Shown here: positions 1 through 6,260 of the stretch, in pieces | Numbering within the stretch: position 1 is the stretch's first letter | Layout of the letters: the number at the start of each line of letters is the position of its first letter | Source: Planctomycetaceae bacterium | GTDB taxonomy: Bacteria > Planctomycetota > Planctomycetia > Planctomycetales > Planctomycetaceae | NCBI GenBank assembly: GCA_020426065.1 | Contig: JAGQQT010000122.1 | Span: 1-9,576, forward strand | Reading direction: 5' to 3' | Length of the DNA stretch: 9,576 nt | Translations under genes and position numbers: made by a program | The notes under the pieces: model-generated | Told to the model about the DNA's origin: nothing | The model's input: only the letters and a program-made list of their open reading frames with translations | The model's database searches: none

Positions 1-57
1 GACCAGATTATTTTGATGAACCAGGTTGAACCAGGTTTTGCTCAACTTGTCGAATGA
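1..57 (+). CDS. Possible 3' tail of a gene entering from the left
   Basis: Reading from base 1, the frame is open for 18 codons (ending ...[10 protein letters not shown]) before TGA at 55-57. It could be the C-terminus of an upstream gene, because the other two forward frames have early stops. The stretch contains a 10-base tandem duplication (18-27 and 28-37), so part of it may be of low complexity. The peptide is too short to assign to a family, and the call depends on sequence outside the window. Confidence 0.25.
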   Translation, partial: DQIILMNQVEPGFAQLVE

Positions 58-166
58 AAGTCGGCGTTGTTTCTGGGTGGCTTCATCCTGGTGAGGTGCA
101 GGGTCAGCAGTGCGGATTTTTCGAGGACGCAACATCGGGATCATTTCACCAGCCAATGTCTATTAA

Positions 167-514
167 GTGGTACTCACAGCGGAAAGGTCGTTCCGCCTTG
201 TTTATCACCGGAGTGCTATTCCGGTCGGTCGGGTTACCCGTTTCACAGAAACATTGTCCCCGGAAACGCGATCCCTCAGGGTTGAGACCGACTTTTTTGT
301 TGAGCCGAATCTGGATTCGGAAGAAAATCATGGGAAGCTGCTGATCGGCATTCAGAGCCAGTACGACCTGGGACTATTTCCGGATCAGCACAGCATTCCA
401 TACGATACGAAATTGAAAGGAGAGACACAATCTTCTGGGCAGCATCCATTGTCCGATTCCGCTGTTCTTCGCAGATTGCCTGCTCAGCTTACCATTCTTT
501 TCCGACTGGATTGA
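167..514 (+). pseudogene. Decayed C-terminal fragment of an RND-efflux periplasmic adaptor (HlyD/MFP family)
   Basis: The frame from 167 to 514 encodes a stretch (about 221-370) with GRVTRFTETLSPETRSLRVE followed by an acidic segment and KLLIGIQSQYDLGLF. This resembles the membrane-proximal part of RND membrane-fusion proteins, which typically reads like VTRxxxALDPETRTLRVEVDL...G.LLPGMYxxVxL. These proteins link the inner-membrane pump to the outer-membrane channel. The usual upstream parts (biotinyl-lipoyl hairpin, beta-barrel entry) are missing: the same frame has stops at 14-19, 92-94 and 164-166. No convincing start or ribosome binding site is seen, and the 40 or so residues after the match do not look like the family's normal end. 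I infer a gene remnant. A short diverged real protein is the alternative. The homology comes from recognising the motif, not from a search. Confidence 0.42.
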
Positions 515-737
515 CCGCTCAGCTTTGCCAGATCAGGTGCAGAAGGAAAATGACACAAGTGCAAAGCGGAGTGTGTTCTTTTGTATATATCGATAAGGGC
601 GAGCTAAGCTGGAAGCTGTGGATTGAAGTCGGGAAGATGGCCAGAGTTCGGGCGGAGCTTGAATTTCAGACAGGAGTCTGCAATACTCCCGCCAATCTCA
701 AGCGATTTCCTCCCTCGGGGAGTTGTTTTTCCATAAA
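515..737. other. Stretch without a convincing gene, upstream of rpsR
   Basis: The open frames here are short, lack ribosome binding sites and have low-complexity translations. The stretch probably holds the rpsR promoter. An AT-rich TGTATATAT segment at about 582-590 is a possible -10 region, but I cannot pair it with a confident -35. Small hairpins are present, for example CAGAC/GTCTG near 668-681. Confidence 0.4.
710..730 (+). terminator. Possible weak intrinsic terminator
   Basis: A GC-rich 5-bp stem (CTCCC at 710-714 with GGGAG at 718-722) has a TCG triloop and is followed by TTGTTTTT. It could end transcription coming from the decayed region to the left. The stem is short, so this is a weak call. 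Confidence 0.3.
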
Positions 738-766
738 CGGACATCGACCTCAACCGGCGATGTCCG
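738..766 (+). promoter_or_regulatory. Hairpin in the rpsR leader
   Basis: A perfect 9-bp inverted repeat (CGGACATCG at 738-746, CGATGTCCG at 758-766) encloses an 11-base loop containing ACCGG. It ends 48 bases before the rpsR start. No T-run follows on either side, so it is not a standard terminator. Ribosomal protein genes are often autoregulated through leader structures, and this is a candidate for such an element. It could equally be a half-lost terminator or chance. Confidence 0.35.
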
Positions 767-814
767 CTTCGCTTGTGTGATGTGCTCCGGTTGAATTCAG
801 GAAACAGGACCGTA

Positions 815-1093
815 ATGGCTACGTTGACAAAATCCGATATTCGGAAACTTCGCAAGAAAAAAATGCGGCAGAAGAAGCGTTTGAAGTGCCGCTTCTGTCC
901 GGATGGTGTCGTTCCCCGTCCAGTGTATGTGGACTATAAAGACGTCAAAACCCTGAAAACACTGATCGACAAAGAAGGAAAAATTCAGCCTCGCCGTCGC
1001 ACGGGAACCTCCGCGCTGTATCAGAGAGCTGTCCGTCAGGCCATTCTGCGTGCACGATTCATTGGTCTTTTGCCGTATGTTGTGGACGAATAG
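815..1093 (+). CDS. rpsR: 30S ribosomal protein S18
   Basis: This is the small-subunit ribosomal protein S18, which binds next to S6 on the platform of the 30S subunit. The 92-residue product has the family core: a basic N-terminus, KCRFC (25-28), [13 protein letters not shown] (39-51), [11 protein letters not shown] (55-65) and a C-terminal [14 protein letters not shown] (76-89). The ATG at 815 is chosen because AGGA lies at 806-809 with normal spacing and homology begins here; an upstream in-frame extension lacks family similarity. Two cysteines of the zinc-type S18 are present (C25, C28), but the later Cys/His positions are S66 and Y69. The C25-to-YKD segment is longer than usual. The gene is not next to rpsF or rplI as in many bacteria. 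Confidence 0.95.
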   Translation: MATLTKSDIRKLRKKKMRQKKRLKCRFCPDGVVPRPVYVDYKDVKTLKTLIDKEGKIQPRRRTGTSALYQRAVRQAILRARFIGLLPYVVDE

Positions 1094-1142
1094 ACCAGGA
1101 CTCCGGTTTTTGGCCGTCACTGGAATCGCGTGAGACTCAACA

Positions 1143-1177
1143 CTGCCTGCATCCGTATTTCAACAGGTGACAGGCAG
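1143..1177 (+). terminator. Weak hairpin after rpsR, possible terminator
   Basis: CTGCCTG (1143-1149) pairs with CAGGCAG (1171-1177) around a 21-base loop, followed by GTTGGTTTGGG. This is the only notable inverted repeat in the 144 bases between rpsR and the next gene. The lack of a proper T-run leaves open that rpsR and the next gene are co-transcribed. Confidence 0.25.
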
Positions 1178-1237
1178 GTTGGTTTGGGTATGGGGCGTAT
1201 TGCACTCGCCCATTGAGCTTCTATTTGAGGAGAGAAC

Positions 1238-2548
1238 ATGATCGCCATGGAACAAGTCAGTGTTCGCGAACCGATTCTGGGTTCGGGCGACTTTGGAATT
1301 GAACAGGTGCGGCTGATTGAGAAAGCTCTCGCTTCCGGTCAGGCCTCAGAAGTTCGTCAACACTGGCAGGAACTGGCCGACCGGGCTTCATCTCCCCGGG
1401 ACATTCAGGCAGCAGGGATCATTGCCCAGCTGCTGGCTCATCATCAGGACGCAATTCGACTGCTGGAGTCCACCAAATTCAGTGGGGTCTCAGCTTATTT
1501 TTGCGGACTTGCTTACAGCTCTCAGGAAAACTACCAGGAAGCTCAGAAGAAATTTTCTGAAGCCAAGAAGGCCGGTTTTGATCCCATTCTCTGCGATCTG
1601 AGAGTGGCAGGCTGCGTCCGTCTGGAAGGAAATACTGACGAAGCGGAAAAGATGCTTCGCTCCCTCCCTCGTGAAGCAGCAACCCGGGCTGAGTATTCTT
1701 ACCAGATGGGCTGCATTATGGCCGATCGGGGAGATACTTACGGTGCCCTCGAGTACTTCGAGCGTGCCGTCGACATGGACAACGGTCACAGCCGTGCTTT
1801 GTTCAGTCTGGCTCAATTGAACAATCAGCTGGGAAATGATGAAGACGCAATCCGCCTCTACGAGCAGATGCTGTCCAAGCCCCCGTTCTACTTTGGAGCG
1901 TTGATCAACCTCGGTCTGTTGTATGAAGATCGGGAAATGTATGGTCCGGCCGCATTCTGTTTTCAGCGGGCACTGGAATCCAATCCTGCCAGCGAACGGG
2001 CTCGGCTGTATCTGAAAGATATCGAATCCTCCGCCGAGATGTTCTTCGATGAAGACGCAGCTCGACGAGACAAACAGCTCGAACAGATTCTGCAGATTCC
2101 GATTACCGATTTCGAACTGTCTGCACGCAGCCGAAACTGCCTGGAGCGAGCCGGAATTGAGAAGCTCGAAGATCTGACAAAGATGACCGAAGAGCAACTG
2201 CTGGCCGGGAAAAACTTCGGGGAAACTTCACTGAAGGAAATCAAGGAAATCCTCGAGATGCATGGCCTGAAACTGGGCCAGAATCTGCATCGCAAACAGC
2301 CCGAGCCACTTTACCGACCGGAAGAACTCAGCCCCGAAGAGCGGGCTCTGCACGAGTCAACCGTCAGCGATCTGGATCTTTCCGTCCGGGCTCGCAAATG
2401 TTTGTCCCGTCTGGGGATCTCAACCATTGGCGAACTGGTCTCCCGCTCGGCAGACGAACTGCTTTCGGTGCGGAACTTTGGGGTGACTTCGCTGAACGAG
2501 ATTCGCGAAAAACTGTCGGAGCGGAATATCACCCTGCGGGGCGATTGA
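1238..2548 (+). CDS. TPR protein with two RNA polymerase alpha-CTD-like domains
   Basis: The 436-residue soluble protein has a TPR-type helical region (about 25-265; clear repeats around 153-182, 187-214 and 219-250) followed by two copies of the RNA polymerase alpha C-terminal domain fold (about 288-347 and 376-434). Each copy has the two helix-hairpin-helix-like halves: LSxRxRxCLxRxGI and LLxxxNFGxTSLxEI. Against E. coli alpha, Arg265 is kept in both (R297, R384). Asn268 is N300 in the first and K387 in the second. Asn294, Gly296 and Ser299 are kept, while Lys298 is Thr in both. There is no alpha N-terminal domain, so it is not rpoA. I infer a DNA- or transcription-factor-contacting adaptor with a protein-binding scaffold; its function is unknown. 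Such proteins are often annotated as RNA polymerase alpha subunits in planctomycetes. The ATG at 1238 has GAGGAGAG just upstream. It lies downstream of rpsR and ends at a strong terminator. Confidence 0.9.
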   Translation: MIAMEQVSVREPILGSGDFGIEQVRLIEKALASGQASEVRQHWQELADRASSPRDIQAAGIIAQLLAHHQDAIRLLESTKFSGVSAYFCGLAYSSQENYQEAQKKFSEAKKAGFDPILCDLRVAGCVRLEGNTDEAEKMLRSLPREAATRAEYSYQMGCIMADRGDTYGALEYFERAVDMDNGHSRALFSLAQLNNQLGNDEDAIRLYEQMLSKPPFYFGALINLGLLYEDREMYGPAAFCFQRALESNPASERARLYLKDIESSAEMFFDEDAARRDKQLEQILQIPITDFELSARSRNCLERAGIEKLEDLTKMTEEQLLAGKNFGETSLKEIKEILEMHGLKLGQNLHRKQPEPLYRPEELSPEERALHESTVSDLDLSVRARKCLSRLGISTIGELVSRSADELLSVRNFGVTSLNEIREKLSERNITLRGD

Positions 2549-2574
2549 TTTTCGAGCAGTTTTTTTGACAATAC

Positions 2575-2613
2575 AAACTCCGATCGACGAAAGTTGATCG
2601 GAGTTTTTGTTTT
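2575..2613 (+). terminator. Strong intrinsic terminator after the TPR/alpha-CTD gene
   Basis: A 14-bp stem (2575-2588 with 2593-2606, one G-T wobble) closes a GAAA tetraloop and runs into TTTTTGTTTT. It begins 27 bases after the stop codon of the TPR gene and separates it from the isomerase-family gene. Confidence 0.92.
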
Positions 2614-2657
2614 CACTGGCCCCCATCATTTGAGTTGCACGCGAGAAAGGATACATC

Positions 2658-3656
2658 ATGGCACGCTCCGTGACACTGTTCACCGGACAATGGGCCGACC
2701 TCCCCCTGGAAGAACTCTGCAAAAAAGCCAAGGACTTCGGATTCGACGGTCTCGAACTGGCCTGCTGGGGAGATCACTTCGAAGTGGACAAGGCGCTGTC
2801 TGATGATGCTTATTGCGCCAAGAAACGTGATCTGCTCGAACGGTATGACCTGAAGCTGTTTGCCATTTCCGGTCACCTGGTTGGCCAGGCCGTTTGCGAT
2901 CGGATCGATGCCCGTCACAAAGCCATTCTGCCACCTCAGATCTGGGGTGATGGCGATTCGGATGGGGTCAATCAGCGTGCACGTGAAGAAATGAAAAATA
3001 CCGCTCGGGCGGCCCAGAAGCTGGGAGTGGATGTGGTCAACGGATTTACCGGATCACGCATCTGGCCGGTCGTCTATGATTTTCCGCCTATTCCCCAGGA
3101 AATGTACGACGAGGGTTATCAGCATTTTGCAGACAGCTGGAATGAGATTCTGGATGTATTCCAGGAGTGCGGAGTGAAATTCGCTCTGGAAGTGCATCCG
3201 GGGGAAATCGCGTTCGACATCTACTCTGCCGAGAAAGCACTGGCTGTACTCGACAATCGCGAAGAATTCGGATTCAACTTTGACCCCAGCCACCTGATCT
3301 GGCAGGGAGTGGATCCGGTCGAATTCATCCGTTACTTCCCGGATCGGATTTACCACGCTCACATGAAAGATGCTTCGGTCACACTCAACGGCCGATCCGG
3401 CATTCTTTCCAGTCACCTCCGCTTTGGCGATCCTCGTCGCGGCTGGGACTTCCGCAGCGTGGGCCGGGGTGGCGTTCGATTTGAAGAAATCATCCGAGCC
3501 CTGAATGCAATCAACTACCAGGGTCCGCTTTCCATCGAATGGGAAGACAGCGGAATGGACCGCGATCATGGTGCCCGGGAGGCCTGTCAGTTCGTCAAGA
3601 ACATCGACTTCGCTCCGTCCAATGTCGCATTTGATGCGGCATTCGAGAAGAAGTAA
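2658..3656 (+). CDS. Sugar phosphate isomerase/epimerase family protein (xylose isomerase-like TIM barrel)
   Basis: The 332-residue protein belongs to the AP-endonuclease-2/xylose isomerase-like TIM-barrel superfamily, whose members isomerise, epimerise or dehydrate sugars and polyols using a divalent metal. Visible signatures are [12 protein letters not shown] (27-38) on an early strand, SGHL (71-74), FALEVHPGE (175-183) with likely metal ligand E178, FDPSH (208-212) with D209, YHAHMKD (232-238) with a His ligand, and LSIEWED (291-297) with E294. The full ligand set therefore looks present. No signal peptide is seen, so it should be cytoplasmic. The ATG at 2658 has AAAGGA six bases upstream. 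It is a single-gene unit with terminators on both sides, so neighbours do not reveal its substrate. The exact reaction cannot be called from sequence. Confidence 0.88.
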   Translation: MARSVTLFTGQWADLPLEELCKKAKDFGFDGLELACWGDHFEVDKALSDDAYCAKKRDLLERYDLKLFAISGHLVGQAVCDRIDARHKAILPPQIWGDGDSDGVNQRAREEMKNTARAAQKLGVDVVNGFTGSRIWPVVYDFPPIPQEMYDEGYQHFADSWNEILDVFQECGVKFALEVHPGEIAFDIYSAEKALAVLDNREEFGFNFDPSHLIWQGVDPVEFIRYFPDRIYHAHMKDASVTLNGRSGILSSHLRFGDPRRGWDFRSVGRGGVRFEEIIRALNAINYQGPLSIEWEDSGMDRDHGAREACQFVKNIDFAPSNVAFDAAFEKK

Positions 3657-3684
3657 TTCCAGCCCGGATGGCACATTGACAGCG

Positions 3685-3718
3685 AGCAGGCTCTCTGAAA
3701 AAGGGAGCCTGCTTTTTT
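3685..3718 (+). terminator. Strong intrinsic terminator after the isomerase-family gene
   Basis: A 12-bp stem (3685-3696 with 3702-3713, one wobble pair) with a GAAAA loop is followed by a T-run. It lies 28 bases after the stop codon. The T-run is on the + side only, so it serves the isomerase gene and not the facing minus-strand gene. Confidence 0.92.
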
Positions 3719-3755
3719 ATGGCATGTCTTGAATTGCAGAATGAACTGCTACTGC

Positions 3756-4055
3756 TCAGGATTGGACAGGCCACTCGTGCAGGCAGCGATTGCAGTGAAA
3801 CGCCACGATGGTAGCGGTGCCGGGGATCGGCTTGCCAGCGCCATTCAAATGGAAATCATTCAGTTCCATGGGATCAATGGCCACGGAATTGCAGCACGGG
3901 CACTGGCGATTTTCATGAACAAGACGGGCGCGGTTTAATGCCGAATCCGAGGCCGCATTTCTTGTTTTCAGATTCCCGAACAGACGAGGGAACGGAATGG
4001 TGGCTGGTTCATCCAGCACAGCCAGACTGGGGCGATAGATCGAGACGCAACTCAT
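3756..4055 (-). CDS. Small zinc-ribbon protein of unknown function
   Basis: The 99-residue product has two CxxC knuckles, CPCC (C52 and C55) and HCNRC (C88 and C91), separated by 32 residues. This is the pattern of a zinc ribbon. Between them lies a conserved-looking segment (PMELNDF, IPGTATIVAFHC), and HEW follows the second knuckle. The first 45 residues are not recognisable and may be a less conserved tail. The ATG at 4055 is preceded on the minus strand by GAAAGG at 4063-4068, seven bases away. The function is unknown; zinc ribbons of this size bind nucleic acid or protein partners. The upstream gap contains palindromes that suggest its own regulation. An opposing + frame over the same bases has no family features. 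Confidence 0.68.
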   Translation of the reverse strand: MSCVSIYRPSLAVLDEPATIPFPRLFGNLKTRNAASDSALNRARLVHENRQCPCCNSVAIDPMELNDFHLNGAGKPIPGTATIVAFHCNRCLHEWPVQS

Positions 4056-4080
4056 CCTTGAGCCTTTCGATCAGGTATTG

Positions 4081-4096
4081 ATGAACACTCGTTCAT
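4081..4096 (-). promoter_or_regulatory. GAAC-N4-GTTC inverted repeat, LexA-like or other operator
   Basis: ATGAAC (4081-4086) and GTTCAT (4091-4096) form a 6-4-6 inverted repeat 25 bases upstream of the zinc-ribbon start codon. The core matches the GAACN4GTTC form of the LexA (SOS) box known from Gram-positive bacteria. A third ATGAAC half-site lies at 4111-4116. The position, just ahead of the start, suits a repressor site. Which regulator binds it is unknown, since TetR- or MarR-type operators can look similar. Confidence 0.4.
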
Positions 4097-4117
4097 AACA
4101 TTCTCAGGTTATGAACC

Positions 4118-4136
4118 GGAAGGAATCATTCCTTCC
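4118..4136. promoter_or_regulatory. Near-perfect 9-1-9 palindrome
   Basis: GGAAGGAAT at 4118-4126 and ATTCCTTCC at 4128-4136 are exact reverse complements around a single C. As RNA it would form an 8-bp stem with a three-base loop, but no T-run follows on either strand. It fits a dimeric-regulator operator in the gap between the oxidoreductase-like gene and the zinc-ribbon gene. A degenerate terminator for the upstream minus-strand operon is the alternative. Confidence 0.4.
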
Positions 4137-4211
4137 TCGTCACAATTGATACCCACGCCGCTGGGGAGTCGCAAGTCAGATTGATACGTTTTTCGCTGAA
4201 TGGAGGAATAG

Positions 4212-4718
4212 TTAAACTGGGGTCTCGGGTGAAGAATCCAGGACGACCCGATCCAGATGTTTCACATTCACACAGTTATCCAGCGTGCCGGTACCACACA
4301 GAACGGTCCCCGGAACCAGCAGGCGGAATGGACCTCCGGCAGACTGAGGCAGCGGTTGCCCCTGCTGTTCGTAGACGAGAATGGCCTGAGATTCAATCTG
4401 ATCCCAGGCAATCACCTTGCAGAACTGATCGGCACTGGCATGTAACTCAACATTGCCGAGTGGACCCTGGTATTCCAGGATCTGGCGGACGAATGGGCCA
4501 AACCGAATCCCCATGCCCGATCGTCCGGGAAACAGGCTGGAAATGTCATCGATCTGCAGTTCGTGCGGGAGTTCCCGTAACTGCTCGTACGTGACGGTTC
4601 GTTCCATCCCGGGAGTCTGTTGCAGAATCAGTTGCAGTGTCATGAGCAGACGTTTCTGATTCGAGTTGGAAAACTGGTTCTGTAGTTCCCTGTGTGAAAT
4701 CAACTTCTGGCCGTTCAA
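4212..4718 (-). CDS. Small molybdopterin-oxidoreductase-like protein without the expected Mo-ligand cysteine
   Basis: The product is up to 168 residues. It resembles the Moco domain of the sulfite oxidase/MsrP type: TYEQLRELP (43-51), then FGPFVRQIL (73-81), and most clearly AILVYEQQGQPLPQSAGGPF (112-131) with RLLVPG (132-137) and CVNVKHLDRVVL (149-160). These match the family's LAYxxNGxPLPxxHGxPxRLVVPG and KWLxRIEV. The family's metal-binding cysteine should lie in the region 55-66, which here reads QIDDISSLFPGR and has no Cys. Other cysteines are at 100, 141 and 149. I infer a non-catalytic or altered member; no reaction is proposed. The start is uncertain: TTG at 4718 follows a stop directly, while ATG codons at residues 26 (4643) and 38 (4607) are alternatives. 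It begins 20 bases after the M16 homologue, so co-transcription is likely. Confidence 0.6.
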   Translation of the reverse strand: MNGQKLISHRELQNQFSNSNQKRLLMTLQLILQQTPGMERTVTYEQLRELPHELQIDDISSLFPGRSGMGIRFGPFVRQILEYQGPLGNVELHASADQFCKVIAWDQIESQAILVYEQQGQPLPQSAGGPFRLLVPGTVLCGTGTLDNCVNVKHLDRVVLDSSPETPV

Positions 4719-4738
4719 CTCTGAATGGGCTCAGAGTG

Positions 4739-5998
4739 TTACATTTCACTGATATCCACGCTCCCCTGCACCTGGAGTGGCTCAGGGCCAATCGTGAGAA
4801 CCTGCACCATTGTGGCAGGATGACGTTCAATGTAGCCCCGGATGGCATCGAGCGTAATGGAATCCACTTTCTGGCGGATTTCTTCGAGAGGAACCACTTT
4901 CTGCAGATGAAACCAGTCCCGGACCATTGCCGCTGCGCGAGCTGTGGTCGATTCTTCCTGCATGATCAGCGAAGATTTTGCCCGCGCCTGGCAGCGCTGC
5001 AGTTCCTCTTCGGTTAAATCTTCACCCACGGCAGCCAGTTCGTGCAGTGTGACATCCAAAGTTTCCTGGGCGCGTTCATTCGTGGTTCCAGCCACGCAGA
5101 ATACCCGGCCCCGATCTTTCAACGTATTGAGTGAAGCTCCGATCGCATAACAGAGACCACGTTCTTCACGGACCCGGGTGAACAGTCGCGAACTCATCCC
5201 CCCGCTCAATATCCCGACCGTTGCCCAGGCGTTGTAATAATCAGGATCCCGATAGGAAACAGCCGGATAGGCAATCCCGATTTGTGTCTGTGTTGAATCA
5301 AAGTCAATATGACCGGCATAAGAATGTCGCTCCAATTCCGGTGCAGGTGGGCTGAGCTTTCCGGACCAGTTTCCGAAAATGGCTTCGCACCAGCCGAGTA
5401 CCATTTCCGGATCGACATTTCCTGCAATCGCCAGAGTCGCTTCCTCAGGAATGCAGCAGCGACGGTAATGCTCCTGGACATCTTCCAGCGTGATGGAATC
5501 GAGATGTTCCAGTGTGCCTTCAATGGGACGATTGTAGGGTGAAGGGTAGGTTCGACGCCGCATTTCGATAGCCAGTTTCTGGCGCAATTCATCTTCGATG
5601 GACCTCAGAATCTGCTCACGCCCAACTACGCATGACTCAAAATGGGATCGCTCCATGTGAGGCTGGAGCACCATGGTGCCGATCAGTTCCAGTGATTCCT
5701 TGAGGCGGGTGGCAACCGTGGCTGCCGAAAACGTGATGTGGTGCCAGCCGGGTGAAATGGAGTACTGCAGTCCAATGCAGTCCAGGGCTATCAGAAATTG
5801 CCGGTCATCATAAGGACCCGCTCCCCTCAGCAGCAGATCGCTGAGCAGAGCGGCGGCTCCATTTTTGCCCCGCTGTTCGAAAATGATTCCTGCAGGAAAA
5901 GACAGGCTGACTGCTGCCGACTGCACGGCTGGAAGCCTTTCCACGAGGATGGACAATCCATTCGCAAGTGAAAACTGGTGAATCTCCTGATTGGGCAT
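4739..5998 (-). CDS. M16 (insulinase/processing peptidase) family protein lacking the zinc-binding motif
   Basis: The 419-residue protein has the two-lobe fold typical of M16B peptidases. FSLANGLSILVERLPAVQSA is the family's N-terminal strand, YNRPIEGTLEHLDSIT and AIAGNVD follow, and GGMSSRLFTRVREERGLCYA in the second lobe carries the conserved Arg and Tyr of the substrate pocket. The zinc motif HxxEH, normally in GxAHFLEH, is replaced by GAAALLSD (Ala, Ser and Asp at the three positions). The downstream Glu ligand region (about 130-136, QILRSIE) is also not conserved. It should therefore be proteolytically inactive, like the partner subunits in bacterial M16 heterodimers or mitochondrial MPP-alpha. 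No active M16 partner is in the window. No signal peptide is visible. ATG at 5998 is preferred over the adjacent TTG at 6001 because GAAAGAG lies at proper spacing. Confidence 0.88.
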   Translation of the reverse strand: MPNQEIHQFSLANGLSILVERLPAVQSAAVSLSFPAGIIFEQRGKNGAAALLSDLLLRGAGPYDDRQFLIALDCIGLQYSISPGWHHITFSAATVATRLKESLELIGTMVLQPHMERSHFESCVVGREQILRSIEDELRQKLAIEMRRRTYPSPYNRPIEGTLEHLDSITLEDVQEHYRRCCIPEEATLAIAGNVDPEMVLGWCEAIFGNWSGKLSPPAPELERHSYAGHIDFDSTQTQIGIAYPAVSYRDPDYYNAWATVGILSGGMSSRLFTRVREERGLCYAIGASLNTLKDRGRVFCVAGTTNERAQETLDVTLHELAAVGEDLTEEELQRCQARAKSSLIMQEESTTARAAAMVRDWFHLQKVVPLEEIRQKVDSITLDAIRGYIERHPATMVQVLTIGPEPLQVQGSVDISEM

Positions 5999-6180
5999 CA
6001 ATAGCTCTTTCGTCGGCTCAGGTCGTTAAACAGGCAGTAGGGGAGCGTAACTCGTATTGCATGATAACGGGTATAAGTTTCTGTTGCGACGGGAGAGCGG
6101 ACCTTGAGGAGGGAGCTGGTTCAGGTGACGGAGGAAAATCTCTGCAGAGAATCCCCAGAGATCTGGTTTGCAGCGCGCAC

Positions 6181-6222
6181 AAAAAAACGAACAGCTCTCG
6201 CCATCGGCCAGAGCCATTCGTT
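6181..6222 (-). terminator. Intrinsic terminator of the lipoprotein gene
   Basis: On the minus strand, 6222-6210 pairs with 6198-6186 (11 of 13 pairs) with an additional GCC/GGC pairing inside. The hairpin runs into a T-run (A-run 6181-6187 on the + strand). It starts 38 bases after the lipoprotein stop codon and insulates the M16 operon downstream. Confidence 0.85.
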
Positions 6223-6260
6223 CAGAGTCGGGAATCGCCTTGAGCGAAATTCCCAGGTTA

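Noticed and set aside
18..37. 10-base tandem duplication near the left edge
   Set aside because: Two short copies only. There is no sign of a mobile element or attachment site, and it may be coding sequence of the gene cut by the edge.
1490..2197. 235-codon minus-strand open frame
   Set aside because: It lies inside the TPR/alpha-CTD gene, whose domains, start site and terminator are clear. The minus translation has no recognisable features.
3054..3674. 206-codon minus-strand open frame
   Set aside because: It is the shadow of the isomerase-family gene, whose metal-ligand motifs are on the + strand.
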